A DNA stretch of 64,000 nt, from assembly GCA_023525715.1 (NCBI GenBank), contig CM042013.1:83105994-83169993 (forward strand), in the 5' to 3' direction. The DNA comes from Cichorium intybus (Eukaryota; Streptophyta; Magnoliopsida; Asterales; Asteraceae). Below are positions 10,237 through 22,800 of the stretch, one piece after another. The notes under the pieces are model-generated. The model worked only from the letters and a program-made list of their open reading frames with translations. It was not told the origin of the DNA and ran no database searches. How positions within the stretch are numbered: position 1 is the stretch's first letter; each line of letters begins with the position of its first letter. The position numbers were made by a program, and so were the translations under genes.

Positions 10237-10559
10237 TATATTTATAAGGCTGGTGGGAATGGTTCACCTAAATGTACACGATATTGATGCATGATGAAGG
10301 CGGGGTAGAGTAAGGGCGGCGACGACGGAGGCATCACGAAACCATGACCAATGGGCTCATGAAAGATAGATGGGTGGCAGGTTGGTGAAGCTCGCTTACT
10401 TAACCCTTTAATAAAGAAAAATTACCAAAACCATTTTACCTTCACGCTATAAATATCTCATCTACCACTTTAAAAAACACACATTTTTTTTCACTCTTCC
10501 TATCATATTCTCTAAAATCGTTTCCTATATTTCTATCAAAACTCTTTCTTTTCAAATTC
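10237..10559. other. Unassigned sequence upstream of the Harbinger-type relic
   Basis: A mixed, partly GC-rich stretch followed by a CT-rich, leader-like region at about 10480-10560. It may be the 5' region of the relic that follows. No independent gene is seen. Confidence 0.35.
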
Positions 10560-11760
10560 AAATGGTGTGAACCGTAGAAAATCCAAAAAACAGGTTCTTT
10601 TAAAAGAAAAAATTGTCATGGCAAACCAGTTGAAATGTTCCCCCAATCTAATCGTCTTATTATCCACAATACCAACAATTTTCATACCAATAAATATCGA
10701 TGCAACAAACCTACAACCAATTTTCACTCTCTTAGGACTACCAACCTGGCTATAGTCCCTTCCAAATAAATCCCTATCAAGGTTATGTCCCGGACACATC
10801 GCATTTTCGTGAACCTAAAGGCAACGAAGAGTCGAGCGATGAAACCCTTTCCGTTTCTCAATCCCGAGCCACCAAATCAAGTGATGAATTTGAACCAGAA
10901 GCAGAAACTGAACAACCACCACAAACCACCTCCCAAAAATGAACTTTTATCACAATGTTGAGACGACGCTTTAAGAGCGAAAAATAGGAAGTCTCGTTGG
11001 CAAAGGCGTATATAAGTGTTTCTGAGGACGAAGAGCATGACACCATCAACGCCATGAGACCTTTTGGGAGCATGTGTTGACCCATTTCAACATGTAACTT
11101 GGTGATATGAATCAGACTAGACATCAAGTGAAATCCAAATATAAAGATTTATAGGCGAAAGTCAACAAGTTCAATTGTATATACAACAAGAAGTACAACA
11201 TGCGTGCTAGCAGGAGAGGGAACATTGATGTTTTAAATGCGACTCGTAATGAGTTTCAGAAAATTGCCCGTTGTAGTTTTCTACACATGGAGGCATGAGA
11301 AATTCTGAGACATCATCCCATTTGGTTTACAGTCAAATAAATGGATATGAATCCTCCCTCCCCCATCCTTCTTCTAAACTGAGCAAGATATTTGAGTCCA
11401 ACACCTACACCAAAACCTCCTCCGATGTACAATATTCAACCTATGAGGTCGATGCCAATTACATCCATGATGAGGTACCACAGCCATCACCACCACCACA
11501 ACAGATAAAAAGAAAGAAAGCGGTTGACACATCCTCATCACATGATGAAATTAAAACCATCGTTGAAAAAATAAGTCTTCTCGTCCATAATAATGAATAA
11601 GATGTGCAAGATAAGCGAAACTACCAAGCTTGGAAAAAAGAAATGATGGAGGTGGAGTCGAAGAAGAAAGCAATGATCCTAGAGTATGAGCTACGAGCGA
11701 TCAAAGAAATACGTAAAAAAAGATTTGCTGTTCTTTCTTCGGCCACATGATCATTTGGCT
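10560..11760 (+). pseudogene. Degenerate PIF/Harbinger ORF1-like (Myb/trihelix) gene
   Basis: Plus-strand pieces in shifting frames resemble the Myb/trihelix-type ORF1 protein of plant PIF/Harbinger transposons, often annotated as NAM-associated or GST T3-like. They include PYQGYVPDTSHFREPKG, a Ser/Glu/Pro-rich segment, LAKAYISVSEDEEHDTINAM, an HFNM..GDMNQTRHQVKSKYKDL-like block, AKVNKFNCIYN, FQKIARCSFLHMEA and a final EVESKKKAMILEYEL coiled-coil-like end. Several stops and frameshifts break it. In active elements ORF1 partners a separate DDE transposase; no such ORF2 was seen nearby. The assignment rests on remembered family features. Confidence 0.6.
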
Positions 11761-12374
11761 GAAGGGCTGTTGAATGCTGTTCTGGCTTGCAAGCGGGAAC
11801 TAGCTTAGCTTCATAGGTGGGAGAAGTAGAATTTCGTTTTACAATTTTATTTATCTTTTTAGGATTTTATTTTTCGTTTTAAGATTTTAATTCTCGTTTT
11901 AGGATTTTAATTCTCATTTTTTTAATCTAATGTTATTTTTAATTTTAATATTAAATGTTATTTTTGTATTATTTATTTAATCTTAATATTGAAAAACTGA
12001 TGTTACATTGTGGGTAGGGAAATATGGGTTTCGAGTGTTGTGGGTTGAGAAAGATGAAAATGAAAGGATAGAGAAAAACTAATATAACATTGTAGGTTGA
12101 GAGAGATGACTCCCCCTTCCTAAACAAACAGAAAAAAGATAAAAGAGATAGAGAAGGGAGATTGCAAGAATAGGATGGTTGTTGACCATAAGGAGAAAGA
12201 GAGAAGAGATAGCGGCATAGTTGTGTCTGCCGCAGTCCATGCCACCATGCAAGACGGGACGGTGTTTGCTGAAGACATGAAAAGCCATATAAGATGCCGT
12301 CGACATTACAACACGACACAGCGTTCAACTTGACGCATTTGACATACCACAAATTCACATGAAACAAAATGACG
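11761..12374. other. 3'-flank-like AT-rich DNA
   Basis: Contains short degenerate repeats of TTTTAGGATTTTAATTCTCG-type text at about 11850-11920, probably 3' untranslated or flanking sequence of the Harbinger-type relic. No coding region is supported. Confidence 0.4.
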
Positions 12375-12480
<106 letters not shown>

Positions 12481-12630
12481 CAACTTAAATATCAACTACT
12501 CTAATTTCAAATGTATATTTTTCATCTTAAAGAGAATTTGGATCATTGAGATTTGACTGAATAACAATTTTCAAACGACTCCTAATACCGTTATACCAAG
12601 AGTAGCATCAACAAAACTACTACTACTTAT

Positions 12631-13416
12631 TTAGTTTTTTGGCAACAATCCTATGTAGACAAATAGAAAGGTTTTTTTTTTTTTTTTTTTGAAAAGAGAA
12701 GGTGAAGACAAATATGTTTCCTGTTGCATGGGCGGAGTTTCGTTTTTACTTAACATCATGTCGGTCCAGATTGTGTACAAATCGATCCACGCGTCATATT
12801 CTGGTTCGTTCAACATTTTCCCTACCACTTCAATGCGTCCTTTGGCTGCCCATGTGTTGTTTGTCCTCCACATTTTCACTCTAATCTAGCCCACCGTTTC
12901 TTATAGAAATTAAAGACATTGGTCACACTACCTTTATTATATAAATTCAACTTTTCAAACAAATATACAGTATATACAGACTACAGTACATCGATCCATT
13001 TTGCTCCTTAGTGATCCCGTCGCACTCATCATTTTCCTGTGATTGTTGCTGGGTTTTCTTTAAATTCATAAATGTCCATCCTTTCTTACCATTTACCATG
13101 TAATCGGGTTCGCTAGACACCTCCTCCACATTTCCTTCTTTAAAATTACCTCCCTTACGCAACACCTCATTAACAGGAATAAAATCATCAAGTTTCACCC
13201 CTTCCCCTCCTCCTCATTCTCACCATTCCGTTCATCGTCATTGAACTCGTCCCCTTCTGATTCGTCATCTCCTTCCATCACATCTCTAATTTTTCTAATC
13301 TCCAGGCACCAAGAAGCAAATTCACGTACATGAACGTTATGGTCTCTTCCTGTAATGGCTACTACTGGTTTTTCATCTATGCAACCAGTAGCATTTGTGC
13401 AAATACAATTATACAA
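12631..13416 (-). pseudogene. Decayed coding remnant, possibly LINE ORF1-like
   Basis: Two adjoining minus-strand open segments (13416-13195 and 13198-12947) read GRDHNVHVREFASWCLEIRK, a long acidic DDESEGDEF..DDERNGENEEEGKG tract, then KLDDFIPVNEVLRK. A third (12879-12631) follows. An aromatic-rich block before a long acidic linker resembles the ORF1 region of plant LINEs, but I cannot see an RNA-recognition motif or zinc knuckle. A poly-T/poly-A run at 12669-12690 lies on the 3' side, as expected for a LINE. The call is tentative. Confidence 0.25.
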
Positions 13417-13747
13417 ATCCTTCCACTACATAGTTGCTCCTCCAACTCCTCCATTCAAAAATCTTCTTATGAGCATGCACCATCATAAAAAAAATTCCTA
13501 CTTCCTGCATGTATGATTTTGTTGTTTTATCCAAGTTAGTAACTGGATATCTAATAAATAATCTAAGTCTAATTTAAATTTTCTATGTACTTGGTTTTTT
13601 AATTAATTAAAAGTTTCGTATTTAAAACACTAATATTTCGATAGTTGACACGGTGACAAACTGATAATCATATAAAAAGTCATAGGGATGAAACGAAGTT
13701 CTTATTGATAAATGAATATCATCATCATGAGTTTATTTTAATTTTTG

Positions 13748-13940
13748 GTTGTCTAACATTTGTCATACGAATAAATGTTAAAGTTAATGTACCAGATACT
13801 ATTATTGTAGACATTATTTTTCTATGAAAGAGATCTATTTTAGGTTTGTCTAACATGTGTTATAAAAATAAATGTTAAAAGTTAATGTGCAATAAACTTT
13901 ACGTGTAGACATTATTTTTCTATGAAAGACAAACTATTGT
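13748..13940 (+). repeat. Imperfect tandem duplication, about 100 bp unit
   Basis: Both halves read GTCTAACAT(T/G)TGT(C/T)AT, then AAATAAATGTTAAA, AGTTAATGT and TAGACATTATTTTTCTATG. The first starts near 13750 and the second near 13847. Confidence 0.7.
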
Positions 13941-14066
13941 AGGCAATGAGAAAAATTAAATGAAATTAACGAAAACATTTTTTTAATTAAAAACTTAAAA
14001 TAATTGATTATGTCTTTAACATTAATAGCGTAAACATAAAGTTAAGATGTCTCAGTATCTTATCAG

Positions 14067-14199
14067 AAGCTTATTATATAGAGAAAATGATAAATTATGC
14101 TAACTTATTAGGGGTTTTTTAAAGTAGATAAAAGCTTATTATATAAAGAAAATGATAAATTATGCTAACTTATTAGGGGGTTTTTTAAAGTAGATAAAA
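14067..14199 (+). repeat. Near-perfect tandem duplication, 65-66 bp unit
   Basis: The unit starting AGCTTATTATATA at 14068 repeats at 14133. Both include AATGATAAATTATGCTAAC and TTTTTTAAAGTAGATAAA, and they differ by one substitution and one base of a G run. Confidence 0.85.
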
Positions 14200-14640
14200 A
14201 AATATTGTTAATCAAAATAGCCATGAATTTTGTAGGGCTTGACATATGAAATTCATAGCCCATGCAAAAAAGTCCTCTTTGGCTGCAAAAAAGTAAATAG
14301 TGTAAAGGATTTAGGATTTATGAACGTTTTTAGGGGTTAGGAGTTTTGCAGGAATGTACATTGAAAATTAGATTTTATTAGGTATGACCTGCGAAAACGT
14401 GTGGTACACCTGTGAAAATCTTTGATTCAATCTGACAAAAACCTATACTTTTTAGAAAATAGTACTGAGAAAATATGTATGTTGACTGCGAAAATCAGAA
14501 AACCGTACTGCGAAATTCAGACTTTCGTACGCAAATTCAGACTTTCGTACGGTGCATTCATTGCTTATTTTATAAGTAATGGAAATGTTAAAAATTGTTA
14601 TCAAAATTCTTGTTTGTATATATTTTATCTTGGAAAAACA

Positions 14641-17260
14641 ATGAGTTCTAATTGTTCAGATAAATATTTTATTGTGGCTTGTGTAGGTGGTTATTGGTAA
14701 TTGGTGAATGAAGAACTTCATTATGCTAGGCCATTTGTTAAAATTTATGATCCAAAGATAATGACCCATTGGTAAACACCTCCACTATATAATGCAATGC
14801 ACCAAACCGATCTATTGTCGGTGGAAACTGATCTAACGGTAAATCGTGTGTTGATGGACCATCTACTAGTAGAGGAAAAGGGTCCACTAAAAACCGATCC
14901 AGCAGACGAGGTAGCAATAGTCGGGCAAGTGTCAATATCGAACAACCACAGAAGGCTAAACCCATCTTGTATGTTCATCTAGAAACTTATAAGTACATTG
15001 TTCGTACATGTCTTGATGAAGATATGCATGGTGACAACGATGATATGTATGGTGACAGCAACGATCACACAAATGACAAACAAGTACTTCAACTGGTCGT
15101 TGATGCGAACTTAATTACGCATGAGGAGCCGATAGATTTTACTATTAGCATATCAGACCTGGAAAAAAGTGATATAGAAAACAAGTTTGCAGATGACGAA
15201 GACAAATACCAACAAACGTCATTCTATGGCATGCCTCCTCCACCACAATGTTTAGACCCATTATATGCACTTACTCCTTTACACAACCTAAAACAGAACG
15301 AAATAAATAAATAAGGGAGTTTGTTCAAAAACAAAGTCGCTTCTCAATTAGCCCTCAGTTTGAAAAGTGTTAGAGAGGGATTTCATTACAAGACCGTAAG
15401 ATCAAAGAAACAAAGGTATTTCAGGTACCAGCTACCATGAAAATTGCAGTTGGTGTATATCGGCTGTTAAACTTAACGATGCAACACGTTCCAAGTCAAG
15501 AAACTTGTAGATAAACACAAATGTTCTTCAACCCAATTGAACCCAAACCATCGACAAACAAATAATAATGTTTTGGGTCATTTAATTGCGAAGGTATTAA
15601 GCAGTGATCACAGTCGAGTATATCATGGCACCGACATACAATGTGATTTCAGTTTGTAGTACAAATAAATATATCATAAAAGCAAGCATGGCATGCAAAA
15701 GAGCATGCACTAAACATTTTGCAGGGGTCGTACAATAAATCATTTTCTAGACTCCGTGTCTATTGTTACAACCTAGAGAAACATAATCCTGAAATTATGA
15801 CATACATATAGACGGCCGATGAAAACCGATTTCATTTGTTTTCTTTTCAATTGGCTGCATTGCAATAGTATTATTTTAAGAAAATTTTATTTCCATATGG
15901 CATGCCTAAAAAGTTTGATTGTTTTGTAGCTTTAGGCGTTGCTTAACTATTGTAGGCATACACTTGGTATAGATGCAACCCATCTAAAGGGTGATTTCAA
16001 GGGCACAATGTTATTGGTCGTTGCGTTGGACAAGAACAACCAAAATTTTCTTGTAGCATATGGAATATGCAAGGGTGAGTGCATAAAGACGTGTTCATGG
16101 TTCATAAGAAAACTACATTAGTGCATCGGTGACTCGAATCATTTAACTTGCATTTCAGACAGGTCGCCATCTATTGTTGTGTCTATTTCAAATATATTTT
16201 TGAATACATATCATGGAGTTTGTTATCATCACATATTAACTAATCTATAGGCAAAGTTTAAGAAATCTGACAAGACAATTTTATTCTGGAGGGCGGCAAA
16301 AGCATACAAAAAGACTGATTTTGATTATTATTTTAACATTTTACACAATAGTAGACCCGTATAATGGAACTACCTACTAGATGTAGAACCAGAAAAATGG
16401 TTAAAGGCTTGTTTTATAGGCATGCATTTTAATATGTTGATGCCAAACAGTGTCGAGTCCATTAGCGCCTTCTCAAGACATGCGTGAAAGCAGATAATGA
16501 TGATTATAAAGTTCTTCCGTATAACGATGCAACAATGGTATTTTCAACTCGGAACCAATGAGGTATAGATTATATGTGGTTACTAATCGTTATATAGTTA
16601 TTGACCTTTAAACAACCAATAAAACTAAAATCTTTTCTTGGTTATCCAGCTGAAGTTATAACAAACCTTAAACCATGGGTGGATAAAAGGTTGGCAAAAG
16701 GGCAAATATAAGTAATAATTGGCAAGTATGTCCAATATCAAATTCAAGGTATGAGGTCATAGACTTCCAACCAATGACATCATTGATTTAGACGAATCTT
16801 GTAAATGTCTAAAGTGGAAATTATCTACGTTGCCTTATGGCTACGTGATATGCGTCTTAAAATACTTAATACATGACGATTGTTCCGAAATGGCTCTTAG
16901 AGTCTATCATATGCCTTGATGGTGCCAGACGTATGAGGAGTTAGTCAACCCTCTTCCCACCCCTTCTTAATGGGCGATACATGATGATTTGATGATTGTT
17001 AGACCATAAATAATGGACAAATGCGAACCAGGCAGACCCAATTGATTGTGTCCTGTCTTAAGGGGAGGGCCCGATGATAAAGCTTTGTACTAGATGCAAC
17101 CATTCCCGCCATATGAGAAACAAATGCACATCGTTTGACCTTAGCAACAAAGAAGAATCATCATAAAAAAGGAAAATACAAAAAATATGGTTCAACGAGG
17201 ACACATGGGATTTCAGGACGCGAGTCTCAATCACAAAGTCATAGTCCAACTTACGATTTA
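14641..17260 (+). pseudogene. Degenerate MULE (MuDR-type) transposase
   Basis: Plus-strand pieces in broken frames follow the order of a plant MuDR-type transposase. An N-terminal SSNCSDKYFIVACVGGYW segment comes first, then an acidic region (15030-15300). A MuDR DNA-binding-like block follows (FKNKVASQLALSLKSVREG, KLVDKHKCSSTQLNPNHRQ). The MULE catalytic domain is GIDATHLKGDFKGTMLLVVA, then CISDRSPSI and YHGVCYHH, and helix-rich WRAAKAYKKTDFDYYF lies beyond it. The first catalytic aspartate is kept in IDATHLKG. Multiple stops and frameshifts kill it. A C-terminal SWIM-like zinc region is too decayed to score. No TIRs were identified around it. Confidence 0.82.
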
Positions 17261-17916
17261 AACAATTTCTAAATGGTTGTTATATTGTATTTTTTGTTTC
17301 ATATAATATATTATGCATTTCGATAACATGAGAAACTTAAATAGCATTTAGTGTCTTAGTACTCATAATCATAAAACTATAAACATTACAATTTTACAAT
17401 ATATGTTACAGTAACTACTTCCTATCGGTAAATTTGGATTTCACATCATTAATCTAATTTTATTTGTATCAGAGATCTTTCTTGACATGACGTATAAACC
17501 CATCTATTTTAGAAAGATGATTTCTCTTATAACACATCCATGTTTCTGCATCTTTTATTTCCTTATCAAGTGCTTCACTCATGTTATCTTTAAGCTATTT
17601 CTAATTTTCTTCCATTTCTTGGATCACCACTTCTCTGTCATCATAGAATCCTTTTATGTCCATTGTGCAAGAACAATACTGTCAAACCAGACAATTTCAT
17701 GTCCTATTTTAATTTATAAACTATTAAAATGTAAGTTAAAATTATACATGCAATAAGATTTGCATGTCTGCCAGAACAAATTAGTAACTACTTGGTCGCG
17801 TCCAATTCTTGAGCGTAAATTGTTACCCACACTTTGACAACAATACTCATGATAAGAATCTGGGAAAGCTATACCAAGGCAAACATCTATGAAACTCTGC
17901 ATATCACTAATAAAAG
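17261..17916. other. AT-rich unassigned sequence
   Basis: The only open stretch (plus, about 17487-17756) is rich in Phe, Ile and Leu from AT bias and shows no family resemblance. It ends at the copia A segment. Confidence 0.5.
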
Positions 17917-18834
17917 CTATGATTTCAAGAATGTACTTGATCAAGCAAAAAGATAGTAAGTTACATCTGAACACCAATCATGCTCTCCAATATAATCAAG
18001 TATACTTAGAATTAAGTTGATTATAGAGACGATCGTATTCATAAAAGTCATGCAAATTAAATTTAGTATTTGGACATTCGATCAGTACAAGCAACATTAT
18101 TATAATGACTTTATATATAGGATATAGTCTTTTCATTGAATAATCATTGTGTTCTATATTAGCATGTTTAATCCTTTAATAACCTGGTTATTCTAAATGT
18201 CCATAGTCGTTCATAGTTGTGGGAGCATCTATGAGGTAAGACAAATATGAATGATTTGGTTGATTTTCATGGAGATGAAAATAGCAAAGTGTTGCGACCA
18301 AAATTCATACGTACTTGATTAGATAATAAGTATTGGACAATACTGGAATCAAAATCACTTTATGGATCATTATCATGAGTGGTATTTGATTAAGGTATTA
18401 TCTTTGTATTCTTCCACCTGAGACACATATTTGGGATTTGAGTGTAGAATTATTGTGCTTTGACATGGTTTAACGTTGTTCCATAAAAGGAAGTTATAAG
18501 GGCCATCGTTGGGTATTGCATGAAATACATGATAGGCGTATGTAGTCAAAATAGGATTTGTTCCTCTTATTCGTTGAGAGTTAGATATCTAAGGCCTTAC
18601 TCAAAAGTTGAACACCATATGAGATTGATTGCGATCCATGTCTCATGTTCAACATGATGTCTGTAACAAAGGGATAACTGATACATTACCTTATAACCAA
18701 TTATGCCTTGGAGCACTTGGAATTGGTTGTTGCTGGATGGCACCTCGTCGTGTGTTATTGGGGGCAGTGGTCTGTTGCTAGACATCAACCACTATCTATG
18801 TCAATCTATAATGAATCTTGTGTAAGTGGGAGAT
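17917..18834 (+). mobile_element. 3' internal end of copia element A
   Basis: This 0.9-kb stretch is closely related to 53690-54554, which likewise ends at the same type of LTR. It represents the decayed RNase H end and 3' untranslated part of a copia internal region. It contains stops in all frames. The 5' part of A is missing left of 17917. A polypurine tract (AAGTGGGAGA, about 18824-18833) directly precedes the LTR. Confidence 0.75.
18824..18834 (+). other. Polypurine tract of copia A
   Basis: AAGTGGGAGAT immediately precedes the LTR start TGTTGG at 18835. This is the usual position and composition of the plus-strand primer. The same text precedes the LTR at 54555. Confidence 0.8.
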
Positions 18835-19052
18835 TGTTGGATCTATATGCTCAAGGATCATTTTAGAATGACATTTGCCAATAACATATGATCCAATTGG
18901 GTCACACCTTAAGCAAGATGGCACATATTTAATATTTATTATTAATAAGTTTATTAATAAATAATCAACTCGTGTATTTAATTAGGAGATAATTATTATT
19001 TTTTGAAAATAATAAATCAAGAGAGTACAAACTAGTTATTATATCATATAGT
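18835..19052 (+). repeat. Copia A 3' LTR, left piece
   Basis: The LTR starts TGTTGGATCTATATGC and matches 54555 onward. It is interrupted after ATAGT (19048-19052) by element B, and the LTR resumes at 34512. The two pieces total about 943 bp, against 918 bp for the uninterrupted copy at 54555-55472. Confidence 0.92.
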
Positions 19053-19818
19053 TGAAGGGTTTTCTAGCAAACAATGAACACAAAATTCCTTATGGTTCAC
19101 ATGCACCCTAGAAAGATCTATGTTTTCTTCTATGAAGATAATAAACTAAAACCTAAAGGCCAACAATAATTTCTAAAGTTTAAGACAAGAATTACCAACC
19201 TTTGAATCTTGTTCTAGAAGCTAGCAGCACAAGTGTCCTGCCTCAAATGCAAGTCACACCCAAAGCAATGGAGAAGACAGTCTAGCAGAGTATTCTTGAT
19301 GAAAAGTGGCGCAGGTTTTAGGGCAGCCAGTAGCCTCCTTTTATAGCCTCCAAGGGTTACAGTCAAAACCCTAAGGAGCCTCCAAATGGGCAAGCCTGTT
19401 AACCATTTGGACAAGGCTTTCCTTAACCCTAATTAGGGTTTCGAGATCCTTGTGGTGGCACCACAAATCTCGCCACCTTTAACCCCTAGACTGGCCAGTC
19501 AATATTCAACTATTGAATAATTACAAAACCAGTCCCTGCACTTTTAATTAATTAATTTAATCACTGAATTAAATCCAATTAATTCTAGATTAAATCTTAA
19601 TTAATTAGTATAGTTTCTAATTAATATATTAACACTTAAATATATTAATAAACCATTTAATTAATTCTATTGATTTATTAAACAATTAATAAATCAACCT
19701 TTTACTCTACTGAACTCTATCCTAACCTCCAGCTATGAGGGCAACCCAAATGGACTTTGCTTCAATTAACAAGATAAAATATAAATATAAAGTCATGTCT
19801 TAGACATCTAATCCAACA
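19053..19818 (-). repeat. 3' LTR of element B
   Basis: On the minus strand it runs from TGTTGGATTAGATG to AACCCTTCA. Its length is 766 bp. It contains AT-rich TTAATTAATT stretches and a TATA-like CTATAAAAGG (minus strand, about 19339-19348). Confidence 0.92.
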
Positions 19819-22800
19819 GTCTCCCACTTGGATAAGTCTATGACTTTAATTTATCTTCTGATTAATAAACAATCTGCAGCTTCCAAGAAACTACTGCCGA
19901 ACTCTGACCCAGTCAGTTCTGTCCATAGATAAATGATCATACGATCCTTTGTCCAACAAGATATTTTCAGACACGAGACATGGATTGAGATCAATCTCCA
20001 TCCGATACTCTGTTTCCCGATTTCCGATTCTGCTTATGACTTTCGGACTTCTAATTGAACACATCAATTTAGTCCAGGCTGGCCAGCACTTTAGTCAACT
20101 TCAAAATCATCGAGCGGCCTACAGATATCTGTTTCCCATCAGGGTCAAGGAAATAATAAGCTTCGACTCATATGATTGTGTCTTTTACTTATCAAATTGT
20201 ACACAACAATGCGTTTGTAACATCGAGTTACCGATGCGTTTTCGCATTATCAATGCACAACTGACTCTATATTTCAATTCATATGTCTCTGCTTCAAAAT
20301 CATACGATATTATCGTCTCAACATTGCTCGTGATGTAATCCATGAAGCAATCTGTTGAGCGCGGGTTTATCCAATACTCAAATCTCTATTTCTAAGTACT
20401 CATGAACGTTGTAGCAGTCTTACTGCAATGTCTAACTCCTTAGACAATCTACAAACCAATTCACGACAGTCTTCGTTCATACTTACTCCTGAAAAGTATG
20501 AGCGACTGTGGACCTTTTGAATAATCAAATTAATCGGGAAGTGAAACATGTAAAATTGAAACATAAAATCTGACCGGTGGCTACTCTTGCCTAATTACCA
20601 AGTCTCCACGAGGTAATCACCAAGTCAAATTTTACATAAAACTATTATCGGTTTCTAGATTCCTTTTAAACTATTTAATTCGTGTTATGTATCTATGTCT
20701 ACTTGACCTTTCACTCTTTCTATGTATTCAAATGTTATACATTTATACACTTTATCCGATCGGATATCCTTCCAATGATATTTCAATTTTGGTCATACCG
20801 TCATTCTCACTAACAACTCCATTCTATGTACTGTGACTTTTCATGGTTCTCGGGATCTTTAGTCCACATGACTGCACCCTAAGACTATTTCGAGGTGTTA
20901 CGATGTGTCGGTGAGCCACACGCGCTCCATCGGAATGCCAACGAAATTCTTTAACCATTAAGTCCTTATTTGAAAAATCTTTTCAAATTGTTATCAACAT
21001 TCACCCTAATCATTTCCCAATGATTTCTCACGTATGTACAAAATCCATTAAGTATTCCCGGCCAGGTCATATCCTGAATCTGACTCACTATGCTCTAAGC
21101 ATTAAGTCGTCGAGACATGTTCATGACACTTCTGATCGATCCAAGAAACTTGTTGGATTCGATCCAGTCCTATTCCAAAATCCTTTGGAATCTTAGGATT
21201 ACTTAGAATCCTTTGTGTCACGACTTTTAATAACTATATCCTTTCAGAGACTTTTTCTCATGCATCTTGAATCTTATCAAGATCATGCTTATTATGGCCA
21301 GGTCTATACTGATGACAACATCTATCTGATAGATGTCTATGGATTATGTGAGTATGTTGCACCTTCTTTATATCTCTCATGCCAAATCATTACACTTTGC
21401 AATGATAGGAAACTATTTCCTAGGGTAATGCATCTTGAGTCTTATCAATATCATTTGGCAGAGTTTCGATCTATCTCATAGACGTTTACAACCACCTGAG
21501 TATGCCGTATCTATATTAAGTCTTTCATAGCGATCCGTCTCTTAACACCAAGTCATTACACTTTGTAATGAAAAGAGACGTTTCCTAGAAACATTATGTA
21601 ACACACATATGGAGATAGATAACAGCAACACTCCCACTGGCTTTGACACGGTTATGGACTATTCACAAAATCCAGAGGTTTTGGTATATTTTGAGAATCC
21701 AAACCTTTCTGACATCTTAATGGATATCTTTCAGCCCATTCTCAAAATCCAATCCTTTGGCATATTTCGAGAATCTGAATATCCTTTCTTGCGAGATGCC
21801 CGCGGGGAAATCCCGGGCCCATGTACCTTTATACTGGCATATTCTTTGTGAGTCCCTATTAGTGTGCCGGTGATCCACATGCGCTCCACTAATGACTTAC
21901 ATTATGCAGTGTCCTTTCGGATTTCATCTTCTATTGATATTGCTTCTCTCGGAGTCAATTACTTGACTCTGAGTATCGTCTCACTCAACCAGATGTTCTG
22001 AAGGTACGTTTCTGTCCATGTTGGTCTCTTTTGATGATTACTCCCACTGGTTTTAAGACCAGTTGTAAAATCAATCAAACTGTCACATAGACTGTATCTC
22101 ATCCTAAAGTTCTCTCAATTGGCAGCAACCGGGCTCACCAATGCTTCCAAGTAGTCGGATTGAAAATCCGTACCAACTATAGTGTTTTACCACTATTCGG
22201 TATGTCACCCCGATCATAACTACTTATAACGGTGATCAGTACTACTTATCAAGAGAAGCTTATGTCAGTATTAAAACAGAAATCTGATTTCTGCTCTAAG
22301 CCTAGTGATGACTAAAGGTTATTTCACTTGGCTAATCCTGAACTCATTCAGGACTGTCCCAACTCCCACTGTCTCCTTAGAATATGAGTTCTTTCTAAAA
22401 GAGCTCTTTCTTTTCCAGGTACAGCGGGATAGCCAGTGAAATGACATTTTTGATTAGGTTCAGGCCAGTCATGAGGTTCGGGCGAACACTACAAGACCCT
22501 GGACCTTTAATGTACAAGTGGGACAATCCCAGCTTTACATATCAGACAGTGTCTGCAAAACCTACTTAGTCGAAGGATGTGGTTGGAATATGGTCTGACT
22601 GGTTTAGTATTCAATGTATCGGAAACTAATTGGCAATGTATCTCATACATTGAGGATCGAACTGTTTCGACCAATGCTCCATCATCTTCCCTAAGACACA
22701 TTATAACTATTAATGTTCTTGGAAGAAAATAACTATGAAACATTTTCCCAGTTTATGTTGTCACTCAGGTTCTGTGGATCTTGTACTTCCTTTGAAGTCC

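Larger units (their letters stand above)
13417..14640. other. AT-rich intergenic DNA with two tandem duplications
   Basis: No gene recognised. Two local duplications are listed separately (13748-13940 and 14067-14199). A repeated AAATTCAGACTTTCGTACG motif occurs twice at 14512-14550. Confidence 0.5.

Noticed and set aside
22507..22743. Minus-strand open frame in element B as a pol remnant
   Set aside because: No RT, integrase or protease motif could be found in it.
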